A program made the translations under genes and the position numbers. The notes under the pieces were generated by a model. That model did no database searches, was not told the origin of the DNA, and saw only the letters and a list, made by a program, of their open reading frames with translations. A stretch of 64,000 nt of DNA from Acidovorax sp. Leaf78 (GTDB lineage: Bacteria > Pseudomonadota > Gammaproteobacteria > Burkholderiales > Burkholderiaceae_C). Positions within the stretch are counted from its first letter, which is position 1, and every line of letters begins with the position of its first letter. Shown here one piece after another: positions 16,705 to 27,232 of the stretch. The stretch lies in contig NZ_LMLZ01000020.1 of NCBI RefSeq assembly GCF_001422735.1, forward strand, positions 773 to 64,772, given 5' to 3'.

Positions 16705-17595
16705 ATGAGCACTTTGATCTCTTCCTCTTCGTCCTCCTCATTTCCATCCGCCGCAGACGGCACCCAGATCGCAACCTATACCTGGGCCAATGTGGCAGGC
16801 AAGCCCGCTGGTGTGGTGCAGATATCCCATGGACTCGCAGAGCATGGTGAACGCTATGACCGGTTTGCGAAAGCGCTGAACGCTGCCGGGTTTGTCGTTC
16901 ATGCGGTTGACCACCGGGGGCACGGGCGTACCGCCAACGGGCGGCTGGGCGATTTCGGTGCGGCTGGTTTTGGCGGCCTGATTGCAGATGTGGCCCAGTT
17001 CGGGGCAGCGCTGCGTGCGCAGCACGACGGTCTGCCGCTGTTTTTGTTCGGCCATTCGATGGGATCGTTTGCGGCGCAGGCGGCCATTCTGGACCACGCA
17101 TCGACGTGGTCGGGAGTGGTCCTGTCAGGGTCCACGGCGCTTGACCTGCTGGCTGCCGGCATGGCCAATGCACCGGCGGATGCGCCCGCCGGGCTGGCGG
17201 CGTTCAATGCAGGCTTTGAACACCGCACGGGCTACGAATGGTTGTCGCGCGACGCCGCCGAGGTGGATGCCTATGTGGCCGACCCGTGGTGCGGGTGGGA
17301 TGTGCCAGAACCTGTCATTCCCTCGCTGTTCGCGCCCGCGTCGCGACTGGCCGACCCGGCACTGCTGGCGGGCATCCGCAGCGAACTGCCGATCCTTATC
17401 GCTTCCGGCGATGCCGACCCGCTCGCCGGAGGCGGGGCGCTGATTCAGGCACTGGGGCAGCGTTATCGCGATGCCGGCATTGCCGATGTGAAGGTCGTGC
17501 TGTACCCAGGTGCGCGCCACGAGATTCTCAACGAGACCCACCGCGACGAGGTGACTGCCGACATCGTGCAGTGGCTGGCTGCACACGCGGGATAG
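16705..17595 (+). CDS. Alpha/beta hydrolase, monoacylglycerol-lipase-like
   Basis: The 296-residue cytoplasmic protein has the serine-hydrolase layout of the Hydrolase_4 (lysophospholipase/monoglyceride lipase) group. An oxyanion segment ISHGLAEHGERY is followed by DHRGHGRT and the nucleophile elbow GHSMG with Ser118. The acid is probably Asp238 (GDADPLAG) and the base His272 (ARHEIL). Expected activity is hydrolysis of monoacylglycerols or similar fatty esters; the exact substrate is not known. ATG at 16705 is chosen because the preceding 11 codons of the open frame carry no signal. It is convergent with the chemoreceptor gene downstream. Confidence 0.85.
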   Translation: MSTLISSSSSSSFPSAADGTQIATYTWANVAGKPAGVVQISHGLAEHGERYDRFAKALNAAGFVVHAVDHRGHGRTANGRLGDFGAAGFGGLIADVAQFGAALRAQHDGLPLFLFGHSMGSFAAQAAILDHASTWSGVVLSGSTALDLLAAGMANAPADAPAGLAAFNAGFEHRTGYEWLSRDAAEVDAYVADPWCGWDVPEPVIPSLFAPASRLADPALLAGIRSELPILIASGDADPLAGGGALIQALGQRYRDAGIADVKVVLYPGARHEILNETHRDEVTADIVQWLAAHAG

Positions 17596-17723
17596 GCACG
17601 ATAGGCGGGAAAGGCAGCGTATTCGCCACGCGGCGAGTGCCGTGGCATTGACGCTGAAGAACGGCGCCGCATCGCCTGCCAGGTGGGGCGATGGCTGCTG
17701 ACCTGCACGTCCTTTCCATCACG

Positions 17724-17757
17724 GCGATCACGGCAATAACGCGATCACAGCGATCAC
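17724..17757. repeat. Three copies of GCGATCAC at the end of the chemoreceptor gene
   Basis: GCGATCAC occurs at 17724-17731, 17741-17748 and 17750-17757, the last copy covering the reverse-strand stop codon of the chemoreceptor gene. It may be a minor simple repeat in the space between convergent genes; no function is proposed. Confidence 0.5.
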
Positions 17758-19310
17758 GCCGGTTCGTGCTCCAGCCGAAACACCGACACGGCGTGAACCA
17801 GCTCCTGTGACTGGGTGCTCAGGCTCAGCGCCGCGGCCGACATCTGCTCGACCAACGCCGCATTCTGCTGAGTGGCTGCGTCCATGTGCACCACCGCTTG
17901 CACCACCTGCGATACCTCCTGGTGCTGGCTTCTGCAGGCAGAGCTGATGGACGCCACCAGTTCGGACACCTTGTGAATGGCGGTCACCGCCTCGCCCATC
18001 GTGGTGCCGGCACTGTTCACCAGGCCCGATCCATGTGCCACCCGGCTCACACTCGTGTCGATCAGGTTCTTGATCTCCTTGGCGGCCTGGGCGCTTCGTT
18101 GCGCCAGACTGCGCACTTCGCTGGCCACGACCGCAAAGCCCCGGCCCTGTTCGCCAGCGCGCGCTGCTTCGACCGCGGCATTGAGCGCCAGGATGTTGGT
18201 CTGAAACGCGATGCCGTCGATGACCCCGATGATCTCGGAGATCTTTTGGGAGCTGTCGTGGATGCCCTTCATGGTCTTCACCACTTCCTGCACGACAGAC
18301 CCCGCATCGCTGGCCACCGTGGCCGCCACGCCCGCCACGCGGTCCGCTTCGGACGCGTTGTCGGCATTTTGGCGAACCGCTGAGCTCAACTGCTCCATGG
18401 TGGCGCTGGTTTGCTGCAGCGTGCTGGCCTGGTGCTCCGTGCGTGCCGACAAGTCGTGGTTGCCGTTGGCGATCTCCTGGCTGGCGGCTGCCACGCTGTC
18501 AGCGTTGTGCCGCACGGTGCGCACAGCATCGGACAGGCGGTGCGACATCGTGGCCAAGGCCGCCATGGCGCTTTCCGAGTCGCCCTCGCGCACCCGGATC
18601 GCGCGGGCCAGATCACCATCGGCCACCGCCTGCGCAACGTGCTTGAGAGCGTGCGGGTCTGCGCCGAGCTGCCGCACCACACCGCGCAGGTAGTACGAAA
18701 GTCCGAGCAGCGCGAGAGCGATGCCTGCCATCACGGAGATGACAATGTTGCGGTCCAACGAGGCGAGCGACTTGATCTCGTCGATGCGGTAGGCCAGCCG
18801 GCTGCCTTGCCTGGACTTCTCGGCTGCGAGCGGCTGCAAGAGACGGTTGCGGGCAGGAATCGTCTTGTCCACCAGGAAGGCGAATGCCTCTTCTTTCTTG
18901 CCGGCCTGGATGAGCTTGACGTTTTCTTCCCCCACGGCCCAGAACTCGGTCATCAACGCGGGCAGGGGGGCAAATGCCTGGCGGCCCTCTTCGTCGATCA
19001 TGTTCTTGCCCAGGTGATCCAGGCGTTCGAGCAGCCGTTTCTTTTTGGCGCCGACATCCGACAGCGCCTCGTCCAGTTCGGCAGGCGTGCGCGCCAGGAT
19101 GGCATGGCGCAGCTGCAAGGAGGTGCGCGTGACGTTGAGTTCAAGCTCCCCGATGGTCAACAACTGCGGCACGTTGGTGAGGTTGACACGGTCCGCTGCC
19201 TCGGTCACCTTGGCCATCATGAACCAGACGATGACCGCGGCAATCATGAGCACGCAGATGAGTGACCCGTTGATGAGCGTAAGCCGCTGTGCCAGAGAGA
19301 GTTTGTTCAT
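17754..19310 (-). CDS. Methyl-accepting chemotaxis protein
   Basis: This 518-residue inner-membrane chemoreceptor has a first transmembrane segment at about residues 10-32, a four-helix-bundle-like periplasmic sensor ([21 protein letters not shown]...) to about 185, and a second membrane segment near 190-210. A HAMP-like linker follows (ADGDLARAI) and then a long coiled-coil signalling domain. The conserved hairpin tip [33 protein letters not shown] is present and is where CheA and CheW bind. No C-terminal CheB/CheR-docking pentapeptide is seen. Its ligand is unknown. It stands alone with no che genes nearby. Confidence 0.93.
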   Translation of the reverse strand: MNKLSLAQRLTLINGSLICVLMIAAVIVWFMMAKVTEAADRVNLTNVPQLLTIGELELNVTRTSLQLRHAILARTPAELDEALSDVGAKKKRLLERLDHLGKNMIDEEGRQAFAPLPALMTEFWAVGEENVKLIQAGKKEEAFAFLVDKTIPARNRLLQPLAAEKSRQGSRLAYRIDEIKSLASLDRNIVISVMAGIALALLGLSYYLRGVVRQLGADPHALKHVAQAVADGDLARAIRVREGDSESAMAALATMSHRLSDAVRTVRHNADSVAAASQEIANGNHDLSARTEHQASTLQQTSATMEQLSSAVRQNADNASEADRVAGVAATVASDAGSVVQEVVKTMKGIHDSSQKISEIIGVIDGIAFQTNILALNAAVEAARAGEQGRGFAVVASEVRSLAQRSAQAAKEIKNLIDTSVSRVAHGSGLVNSAGTTMGEAVTAIHKVSELVASISSACRSQHQEVSQVVQAVVHMDAATQQNAALVEQMSAAALSLSTQSQELVHAVSVFRLEHEPA

Positions 19311-19918
19311 CGGATTTCCTGTTGTCGTAGATCTTCTGAAATGCCGACTGGATCACGCGATTCCTTCTTCGCACGAACCGGCATGAGGCCCCTTGCTCCT
19401 GGCGGGGTGGTCCGGCGACATGTGGCCGGACCCTTCGGTCCGCACTCGTTGCTATCAAAACAGTGTACGGAAAGCACAAACTGCTGCAAGTTGTTTTGGC
19501 GCGGTGTCCTCCGATCTTGCGGCGTCTAACAGGGGAAACGTCACCGGGGCGACTCAAATTTGCGGCGAGAAGCAATTTTGTGAAGAGATGTAGCGGTCGC
19601 GGCAGCTGGCTATGCCGCAGAAAATTTTGCGCATCAACTTGCGCTGCTGGCTGACACGCAGACGGTGTAGCTGCCATAGCATGGCGGTTTGCGAGTGCTG
19701 GTCATGCCATGGTCAACAGCAACTGGGCGCTGCAACAGGCCGAAAATTCAAAAGCGAGGCTGCCGTGTCCGATGAAAAATCTCCATCCTTCCCCGCAATG
19801 GAGGAATCCAGCACAGCCCAGCAAAAGACCTTTGATACAAGCCTGAACACAGCCAGGACCGCCCCAGTTCGCCATCTCACTGCCGCACAGCCGCACGGGG
19901 CTGACCACCGATAACGCC
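19311..19918. other. Gene-free stretch between the chemoreceptor and the ExoIII-LigD gene
   Basis: About 600 bases without a convincing gene. It must hold the chemoreceptor promoter and the promoter of the ExoIII-LigD gene on the other strand. Short open frames (for example 19612-19914 +) have no family features. GC is slightly lower than in the flanking genes. Confidence 0.45.
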
Positions 19919-22900
19919 ATGCGCGTCGCCACCTGGAACATCAACAACGTCATTAAACGCGTAGACCTGCTGGTCGATTGGCTGCAGCGCGCCCAGCCGG
20001 ACGTGGTGGCGCTCCAAGAGCTCAAGTGTTCCACGGCCGACTTCCCCACTGCGGCGCTGGAGGCTGCAGGCTATCGGTGCGCTGTGGCCGGACAGCGGAC
20101 CTGGAACGGAGTCGCGCTGCTGTGCCGCGACCACGAGCCCCTCACCGTGGTCACCGCTTTACCGGGCGACCCGTCGGACAAACAGGCGCGCTACATCGAA
20201 GCGGCCATCAACGGCGTGCTTTTCGCGTGCCTGTATCTCCCCAACGGCAACCCCCAGCCCGGGCCCAAGTTCGACTACAAGCTGCGCTGGTTCGAGCGCA
20301 TGACGCTGCGTGCGCAGGAGCTTCTGGACTCCGGCTATCCAGTGGTGCTGATGGGCGACTGGAACGTGGTTCCGACCGATGCAGACATCTACAAGCCAGA
20401 CACCTGGCGGGACAACGCACTGCTCCAGCCCGGGCCGCGCGCAGCCTATGCGCAAGTGCTCGCGCAGGGCTGGACCGATGCCCTGGCCAAGGTTCACCGC
20501 AAAGGCGTTCCGTTCACTTTCTGGGACTACCGGCGCAAGCGCTGGGAGCGCGATGCAGGTCTTCGCATCGACCATATCCTGGCGAGCCCCTCCTTCAAGG
20601 TGGTGGATGCGGGTGTGGACCGTGATGAGCGGGCGCGAGAAGGTGCCAGCGACCATGCCCCCGTGTGGGCAGAGCTCTCGCTCGCCAAGGCGCCGGCAAA
20701 GCGCAAGGCAGCGGGTCTGCCTGCCACGCCCACGCGACCGCGCACTGCGAAGACTGCGGCCGCTGCCACCTCTGCGATTGACGCACCGCCTGCACCGACG
20801 ACGGATCCGCTGTCCAGGTACAACGCCAAGCGCGACTTCAAGAAAACCGCAGAACCGGCTGGTGTCGTGCCGGCGAGGCGGCGGTCCACCCAGTCGGCGC
20901 CACCGGAGGCGCTCCACTTCGTGGTCCAGAAGCACTGGGCGTCCCGCCTGCATTACGACTTCCGGCTGGAACTCGATGGTGTAATGGTCAGCTGGGCGGT
21001 GCCCAAGGGGCCGTCCTATGACCCAGCCACCAAATCCATGGCGATTCATGTGGAAGACCATCCCATCGACTACAACACCTTCGAGGGCACCATCCCGAAG
21101 GGCGAGTACGGCGCTGGCACGGTGATCATCTGGGACCGCGGCACGTGGGAGCCGGTGGGCGATGCGCGCGAGGGCCTGGCCAAGGGCAAGGTGATCTTCA
21201 AGCTGCACGGCCAAAAGCTGGCCGGCCTGTGGGAGCTGGTGCGCATCTCCAAGCCGGGCGAGAAGAAGCAGGATCAATGGATGCTGTTCAAGAAGCGGGG
21301 CGACGCGTGGGCGCGGCCCCGCAGCGACTACGACGTCATTACCGCGTTGCCGGACAGTGTGGTCGACAAGCCGCTAGGCTTGATCGAGGAACGTGAGCCG
21401 CGAAGCAAGGCGTCGCCTCTGCGCCGCGCCGCGGGTGGCGGCACTGACGCGCTGCAGGCAGCCAGGAAGGCCAGACTTCCCGCCAGGCTTGAACCCCAAC
21501 TCGCCACGCTTGTGTCCGCCGTGCCCGAGGGCGACTGGGTCGTGGAGACCAAGTTCGACGGCTACCGGGTGCTGGCTCGCGTGGAGGGTGACAGTGTTCG
21601 TATCTTCACGCGCAACGGCAACGACTGGACTGCGAAGCTGCAGTCCATTGCCGACGCAGTGGCCGAGCTGGGCCTGACCAGTGCTTGGCTGGACGGGGAG
21701 ATCGTCGTCCTCAACGATGCCGGCATCCCGGACTTCAATCGCCTGCAAAACTCCATCGACAGCGCCCACACGCGCGACATTGTGTTCTTCGTGTTCGACG
21801 TGCCCTTTCTGGGGGGCATGGACCTGCGCGCAGTCCCTCTGGTGGACCGCAGGGCTGTGCTTCAGCAGCTGCTCGGCGAGCGCCACAGCGACACCGTCCG
21901 GTTCAGCGACGCGTTTGATGTGGCACCGGCCCAACTGCTCGGCGCAGCGTGCCAGATGGGGCTGGAAGGCGTGCTGGCCAAGCGCTCCGATGCACCGTAC
22001 GTGTCGGGCAGGACGGAAACCTGGGTAAAGCTCAAGTGCCAGCACCGTCAGGAGTTCGTGGTGCTGGGGTTCACCGACCGGTCCAACGCCGCCAAGGAGG
22101 TTGGAAGCCTCTTGCTGGGCTACCACGAGGACGGGCAGCTGCACCATGCTGGCTCGGTCGGAACCGGCTGGGATTCAGCCGCCGGCAGGGAGCTTCACTC
22201 CAAGCTTGCGAAGCTGGAGGTCGCGACCCCTCCGGTGAGTGTGGACGAGGTGAAGCCGGGGCGGTGGTCCAAACGGCGGGCGGGTAGCGAACGCTGGGTC
22301 AAGCCCACCCTGGTGGTGGAAGTGGCTTTTGGCGAATGGACGCCGGACAGGCGCATCCGGCACGCCGTGTTCCGAGGGATCCGCACCGACAAGCCGGCCA
22401 GCGCCATCGTGCGCGAACGCCCGAAGGCCCAGGTCGCTGCCGCGGCGCACGCAGCCGAGCCACAGCGCCGGAGCCAGGCCCACGCGGTGAAGATCACGCA
22501 CCCTGACCGCGTGATCGACCCCACCACGGGCTTGCGCAAGATGGATCTGGTGCACTACTACGAGAGCATTGCCGAGTGGATGCTGCCGCACCTCAAGAAT
22601 CGGCCTGCCTCCCTGGTGCGGGCCCCCATCGGCATTACCGGGCAGCTGTTCTTTCAGAAGCACCCCGACAGCAAGATGCCCGGGATGAAAGAGCTGGACC
22701 CTGCGCTCTGGCCCGACCATGCCGCGTTGCTGGCGGTTGACTCATTGGAGGCCTTGATCTCCGCGGCGCAGATGAATGTGGTGGAGTTCCACACCTGGAA
22801 CTCCAAGATCGCGCGCATCGACCAACCGGACCGGCTGATCCTGGACCTCGACCCCGGCGAGGGCGTGACCTGGCCGATGCTGCAGGAGGCGGCCGAGCTC

Positions 22901-23350
22901 ACCCGCGTCATGCTCACGGAGCTGGGGCTGGAAAGCTGGCTCAAGACCAGCGGGGGCAAGGGTTTGCATGTGGTGGTGCCCATCACTCCGAAGCTCCACT
23001 ACGACGAGGTCAAGGCCTTCTCGCAGGCGGTCGTGCAGCACATGGCCAAGGTCATCCCGTCCAAGTTCGTGGCCGTCATGGGCGGCAAGAACAGGGTGGG
23101 CAAGATCTTCATCGACTATCTGCGCAACGGGCACGGGCAAACCACCGCCTGTGCGTTCTCTGCACGGTCTCGGCCCGGCATGGGCGTATCGATGCCGGTG
23201 GCGTGGGAGCAACTGCGAGAGCTCAAAGGTGGGGCCCACTGGACGATTGCGACGGCGCGGGAGTACCTGAGTTTTCAGAAAGACGACCCCTGGAAGGACT
23301 ACTGGAAGAAGCGGCAGTCGATTCGCCAGGGCATCAAGCTGCTGGCCTAG
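19919..23350 (+). CDS. ligD: Exonuclease III-LigD fusion (nuclease, 3'-phosphoesterase, ATP-dependent ligase, polymerase)
   Basis: The 1143-residue protein joins two enzymes. Residues 1-255 are a complete exonuclease III/AP-endonuclease domain: MRVATWNINN (Asn7), QELK (Glu34), GDWNV (Asp147, Asn149) and SDHAP (Asp245-His246). After an Ala/Pro/Lys linker (about 256-300), DPLSRYNAKRDFKKT begins a full LigD. Its phosphoesterase domain is at about 305-470, with ligands His339, His345, Asp347, His381 and Tyr385. The ligase domain has nucleotidyl Lys545 in ETKFDGYR. The polymerase domain, from about 860, contains LDLDPGEG and FIDYLRNG. LigD works with Ku in bacterial non-homologous end joining; Ku is encoded at 58008-58901. 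An ExoIII domain could trim ends or cut abasic sites. The start gives the classic ExoIII N terminus, although no good ribosome site is visible. Confidence 0.95.
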   Translation: MRVATWNINNVIKRVDLLVDWLQRAQPDVVALQELKCSTADFPTAALEAAGYRCAVAGQRTWNGVALLCRDHEPLTVVTALPGDPSDKQARYIEAAINGVLFACLYLPNGNPQPGPKFDYKLRWFERMTLRAQELLDSGYPVVLMGDWNVVPTDADIYKPDTWRDNALLQPGPRAAYAQVLAQGWTDALAKVHRKGVPFTFWDYRRKRWERDAGLRIDHILASPSFKVVDAGVDRDERAREGASDHAPVWAELSLAKAPAKRKAAGLPATPTRPRTAKTAAAATSAIDAPPAPTTDPLSRYNAKRDFKKTAEPAGVVPARRRSTQSAPPEALHFVVQKHWASRLHYDFRLELDGVMVSWAVPKGPSYDPATKSMAIHVEDHPIDYNTFEGTIPKGEYGAGTVIIWDRGTWEPVGDAREGLAKGKVIFKLHGQKLAGLWELVRISKPGEKKQDQWMLFKKRGDAWARPRSDYDVITALPDSVVDKPLGLIEEREPRSKASPLRRAAGGGTDALQAARKARLPARLEPQLATLVSAVPEGDWVVETKFDGYRVLARVEGDSVRIFTRNGNDWTAKLQSIADAVAELGLTSAWLDGEIVVLNDAGIPDFNRLQNSIDSAHTRDIVFFVFDVPFLGGMDLRAVPLVDRRAVLQQLLGERHSDTVRFSDAFDVAPAQLLGAACQMGLEGVLAKRSDAPYVSGRTETWVKLKCQHRQEFVVLGFTDRSNAAKEVGSLLLGYHEDGQLHHAGSVGTGWDSAAGRELHSKLAKLEVATPPVSVDEVKPGRWSKRRAGSERWVKPTLVVEVAFGEWTPDRRIRHAVFRGIRTDKPASAIVRERPKAQVAAAAHAAEPQRRSQAHAVKITHPDRVIDPTTGLRKMDLVHYYESIAEWMLPHLKNRPASLVRAPIGITGQLFFQKHPDSKMPGMKELDPALWPDHAALLAVDSLEALISAAQMNVVEFHTWNSKIARIDQPDRLILDLDPGEGVTWPMLQEAAELTRVMLTELGLESWLKTSGGKGLHVVVPITPKLHYDEVKAFSQAVVQHMAKVIPSKFVAVMGGKNRVGKIFIDYLRNGHGQTTACAFSARSRPGMGVSMPVAWEQLRELKGGAHWTIATAREYLSFQKDDPWKDYWKKRQSIRQGIKLLA

Positions 23351-23533
23351 CACGATGCGGTATTGAATGCGCCAGCGACCTGCCGCAGGCGCCGGGGTCG
23401 CGGCTAACCGCCGCCGCATGCCATGGCCCGCACCGCGCTCGCTGCCCGGCGCTATAGTCGGCAACCATCTCGTGACCCAGAGACGCGATATCTCCTGGTT
23501 TGTATCGTCGGACTCTCGTGTTGATCGTTGGCC

Positions 23534-25768
23534 ATGCGCATCAAAAGTCAGCTGTTCGCTCTCGTCCTTTCCGTACTGATACCTGCTTCCCTGGCGGCGA
23601 TGCTGGCCATCTGGTATGTCTATCAGGAGGAGCAGGCCACCCAGGAAACCGGGCTGAAGGAGGCGGCGCGCACCTTCTCGCTTCTGGTGGACAACGAACT
23701 GCAGTCCCGGCAGCGCATCCTCGGCACCATCGCCAATGCGCCTTCCCTGGCCACCGGTGACCTGGCGACGTTCTACGAGTTCGCCAAGAAGAACGCACCG
23801 ACCTCCGACACCACCATCATCCTGATCGAACCGAGCGGGCGGCAGTTGCTCAACACGCGGGTACCGCTGGGGTCCGTGCTTCCGACCCAGCGAGCGTCCA
23901 ACGTCAGCGACCTGATGCAGCGTGACGGTGGCGTCTCTCCCCTGGTGTCGGACGTCTTTTTTGCGCCGCTCGGCAAGCGGTACGACTTCGTCGTCCAGGT
24001 GCCATTCATGGAGCGCGGTGCCGTCCGCTACTTCGTCGTCATGGGGGTCAATGCTGCCGCGGTGCAGGCATTGATGTCCCAGCAAAACATGCCGGCCAGC
24101 TGGCTGGGCGCGATTGTCGACCGCAAGGGGGTAGTGCTGGCACGCTCGCGAGACCCCGAGAAATTTGTAGGCAAGGCCTCGGACGAGCGGCTTCAAAAAC
24201 TCTTCGCATCCACCGCGCAGGGCGTCACCCGCTCGGTCACGCTCGATGGGGTGGCCGTCAAGACGTTCTACCAGCGCGTGGCCGCATCGGACTGGACGGT
24301 CGTTCTCAGCATTCCCGAGAGCGAGATTCGGCGATCGGCCCTGCGCGGGGCCGGGCTCTTTGCATTGGCTGCCGTTCTGGTGCTGATCATCTCGCTGCTG
24401 GTGGCGCGCCGCATCGGCGCGGGGGTCATCTCTCGCATGGACCGGCTGGCATTGGCGGCCGATGCACTGGGCCGGGGCGAACAAGTGAACTACACGTCAC
24501 AGGGGCTGGTCGAGGTCGACGCCGTGGGCGTGCGGATCGCACAGGTGAGCGATCGCTTGTTGTTGAACCAGCGCGAGCTGGAGTTGCGCGTTGCACAAGC
24601 CGTGGCCGACACCGAGCGCGCGCAAAAGGCTTTGCTGCAGGGCCAGAAGATGGAAGCCCTGGGTCGGCTGACCGGAGGCATCGCCCACGAATTCAACAAC
24701 CTGCTGCAGACCTTGTCGACCTCGCTGCAGCTGGCCAAGCGGGTCAACGAGTCCGACCGTGTGCAGGGCTTGCTCGACACCTGCACCAAGGCGCTCAAGC
24801 GCGCGAAGACACTGACGGGGCAGCTCAGTTCCTTCGGCCGCACGCAGGATGCGCGGCTGGAGACCGTGAGCCTGCAAAAGCACATCCACGAGTTCCGCCC
24901 CCTGGTGGACAACGTGCTGCCCGCCAGCATCGCGCTGGACGTGGTCATTCCGGAGGAGGCCTGGCCCGTCACCATCGACCCGACGCAGTTCGAGCTGGCG
25001 TTCCTCAATCTGGTGATCAACGCCAAGGATGCGATGCCCACCGGGGGCAGCATTCGCGTGGTGGTCGGCAACGAGCCGGGCGCCTCCCCCGCGGCCGGGC
25101 TGCCGGTGGACGACTACGTGCGGGTGAGCTTCTCGGATTCCGGGATCGGCATGACGGCCGATGTCATGGCCAAGGCGCTGGACCCGTTCTTCACCACCAA
25201 ACGGGTGGGCGAGGGTACGGGCCTGGGGTTGCCGCAGGCTTTCGGGTTCGCGCGGCAATCTGGCGGAACATTGCTGCTCCACAGCCGCGAGGGGCAGGGA
25301 ACGCAGGTGGACATCTACCTGCCCAGGGCCGTCGGTGCCACCGAGGCGCCTGGAGCGGCTGCCGATGTGCGGGGCAGCACGGCGGGCGAGGAGCCCGCAG
25401 CAGGTTCGGGTGGGCGCGGTGGCGGCACGCTATTGTTCGTGGAGGACGACGCCCTGGTCCGCGAAAGCGTCGCGCCTGCGCTGGAGGGCGGAGGGTTTTT
25501 CGTGATCATGGCCGAGAGTGCCGACGCCGCGTTGGCCTGCCTGGAGGCCGGCACCAAGATCGACGTCGTATTTTCCGACGTCGTGATGCCCGGCACGATC
25601 AATGGCATCGACCTCGCCAGGACCATCGTGAGCCGCTTCCCCCACGTCAAGGTGGTGCTGGCCACCGGCTATTCGGAGAACCGCGTTTCCATGCCAGGTG
25701 TGCAGGTGCTGGCCAAGCCCTATGACGTGGCCGATGTGCTGCGGGTGCTGAGAAAAACGGTGGGGTGA
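23534..25768 (+). CDS. Membrane hybrid sensor histidine kinase with C-terminal receiver
   Basis: The 744-residue protein has a first transmembrane segment ([20 protein letters not shown]), a double-Cache-like periplasmic sensor to about 270, and a second membrane segment ([18 protein letters not shown]). A HAMP-like linker leads to the kinase H-box [12 protein letters not shown]; the His is followed by E-F-N-N, the HisKA subtype common with tandem receivers. ATPase boxes are [19 protein letters not shown] and GEGTGLGL. The C-terminal receiver has acidic LFVEDDALV, phospho-acceptor Asp in [14 protein letters not shown] and Lys in LAKPYD. The signal and output are unknown. It precedes the sia-type operon by 219 bases. 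Confidence 0.93.
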   Translation: MRIKSQLFALVLSVLIPASLAAMLAIWYVYQEEQATQETGLKEAARTFSLLVDNELQSRQRILGTIANAPSLATGDLATFYEFAKKNAPTSDTTIILIEPSGRQLLNTRVPLGSVLPTQRASNVSDLMQRDGGVSPLVSDVFFAPLGKRYDFVVQVPFMERGAVRYFVVMGVNAAAVQALMSQQNMPASWLGAIVDRKGVVLARSRDPEKFVGKASDERLQKLFASTAQGVTRSVTLDGVAVKTFYQRVAASDWTVVLSIPESEIRRSALRGAGLFALAAVLVLIISLLVARRIGAGVISRMDRLALAADALGRGEQVNYTSQGLVEVDAVGVRIAQVSDRLLLNQRELELRVAQAVADTERAQKALLQGQKMEALGRLTGGIAHEFNNLLQTLSTSLQLAKRVNESDRVQGLLDTCTKALKRAKTLTGQLSSFGRTQDARLETVSLQKHIHEFRPLVDNVLPASIALDVVIPEEAWPVTIDPTQFELAFLNLVINAKDAMPTGGSIRVVVGNEPGASPAAGLPVDDYVRVSFSDSGIGMTADVMAKALDPFFTTKRVGEGTGLGLPQAFGFARQSGGTLLLHSREGQGTQVDIYLPRAVGATEAPGAAADVRGSTAGEEPAAGSGGRGGGTLLFVEDDALVRESVAPALEGGGFFVIMAESADAALACLEAGTKIDVVFSDVVMPGTINGIDLARTIVSRFPHVKVVLATGYSENRVSMPGVQVLAKPYDVADVLRVLRKTVG

Positions 25769-25987
25769 CCGTGGAGTGAGGAGCCCGGCGCTTGGCGCAT
25801 GGGACGCGAGGTTCAAGAGTCACCGCATAAGGCTGGGTCGGAACTCCGCTGTTCAAGGCGGCGCCCCGGGTCAGCCCGGCGAAAGATGAGCAGCGCTGCA
25901 GTTTTCGGAAGTGACCGCACCACAGCGTCACAAAACCGAAATACCGCACCGGTAACATTTGCTCACAACGATTCTTTGGCGCTGTTC

Positions 25988-27220
25988 ATGCCCGAAACCA
26001 CTGAGTACCTGAGCGATTTCCGGCCGCGTTTTCGCCAGCCCAGCGCCGCCGACCTGTGCATCGAAGTGCCGTGCATGACGACGGACGAGACCAATGAAAA
26101 GGTCATGGAGGTGTTCAACCGCCACCGCGACCTGGTGAGTCTGCCGGTGGTGGAAGGCAGCCAGCCGATCGGCCTGATCAACCGCAGCATTTTTCTGTCG
26201 CAGATGAGCAAGCAGTTCCGACAGGAGCTGTATGGCCGTAAGAGCTGCATCGCCTTCATGGACAAGGAGCCGCTGATTGTCGACGCGGCCCTGGACATCG
26301 ATGCGTTGACCTTCAAGACCGTGGAGTACGGAGAAAAGGCCCTGTCCGACGGCTTCATCATCACGCGCGACGGTGCCTATGCGGGCATCGGCAATGGGCT
26401 GCAGCTCATGCGGGTGGTGGCCGACATGCAGGCCTCTCGCAACCGCCAGATCATGCACAGCATCGAATACGCCAGCGTGATCCAGCGGTCCACGCTGCGC
26501 AGCTCGCTCGACGCCCTGGCACGCGCTTGCCCGGACGCCGACCTGGTGTGGCAACCGCGGGACATCGTCGGCGGCGACTTCTACCAGTTCAGCACGGATG
26601 CCGATGGCTGGTTTGCTACGGTGGCGGACTGCACCGGCCACGGCGTGCCCGGCGCATTCATGACGTTGATTGCGTCCACCAGCCTGAACCAGGCCATTGA
26701 ACAGAATGGCCCCCGCGACCCCGCAAGCCTGTTGGGCCACGTCAACCGCAGCATCAAGCAGATGCTGGGTCAGGTGGATGGGCAGGATCGCACCCCGGGT
26801 TCCGACGACGGCATGGACGCCGCGTGCTTCTGGTTCGAGCCCGCGCAAGGCCGGCTGGTTTTTGCCGGCGCGCGGCTGTCGATGTTTGTGGTTCGCCCCG
26901 GAGCCGACACGGTAGACGTGCTGGATGGGCAGCGCAAGGGCGTTGGCTATGTGGACAGCGAGTTCGATTACGCATGGAAGAACCAGGAAGTGGTGCTACC
27001 CGCGGGCAGTCTGGTGTTCGTCAGCACCGACGGGCTGATCGACCAGATCGGTGGCCCCCGCGGCATTGCGCTGGGCAAGCGCCGTGTGCGCGAGGTGCTG
27101 CTCGAGCACAGGGAAAAGACGCCGTCAGAAGTCAACGCTGCGCTGCTGGAAGCGCTTCGCCTTTGGCAAGGCGAGCACCATCGGCGCGACGACCTGACCT
27201 TCTTTAGCTTTCGCACATAG
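25988..27220 (+). CDS. siaA: SiaA-type PP2C/SpoIIE phosphatase with CBS-like input domain
   Basis: The 410-residue soluble protein begins with a region like a CBS pair (VPCMTTDETNEKVMEVFNRH, LPVVEGSQPIGLINR), and the second half is a SpoIIE-type Ser/Thr phosphatase. Metal-binding acids are visible in IVGGDFYQF, VADCTGHGVPGAFM, STDGLIDQIG and RRDDLTFF. In Pseudomonas the membrane-bound SiaA removes a phosphate from SiaC, releasing it to activate the diguanylate cyclase SiaD. Here the phosphatase has no membrane segment or HAMP domain, so its input would be cytoplasmic. It heads a tight operon (12 bases to the next gene) with SiaB-, SiaC- and SiaD-like products. ATG 25988 is chosen because upstream codons show no conservation features. 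Confidence 0.88.
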   Translation: MPETTEYLSDFRPRFRQPSAADLCIEVPCMTTDETNEKVMEVFNRHRDLVSLPVVEGSQPIGLINRSIFLSQMSKQFRQELYGRKSCIAFMDKEPLIVDAALDIDALTFKTVEYGEKALSDGFIITRDGAYAGIGNGLQLMRVVADMQASRNRQIMHSIEYASVIQRSTLRSSLDALARACPDADLVWQPRDIVGGDFYQFSTDADGWFATVADCTGHGVPGAFMTLIASTSLNQAIEQNGPRDPASLLGHVNRSIKQMLGQVDGQDRTPGSDDGMDAACFWFEPAQGRLVFAGARLSMFVVRPGADTVDVLDGQRKGVGYVDSEFDYAWKNQEVVLPAGSLVFVSTDGLIDQIGGPRGIALGKRRVREVLLEHREKTPSEVNAALLEALRLWQGEHHRRDDLTFFSFRT

Positions 27221-27232
27221 ACAGACCACGAT

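Noticed and set aside
22742..24484. 580-codon reverse-strand frame across the LigD end and the kinase start
   Set aside because: It spans two real genes and their spacer in the opposite direction and is rich in Arg/His/Gly, as expected from antisense high-GC DNA.
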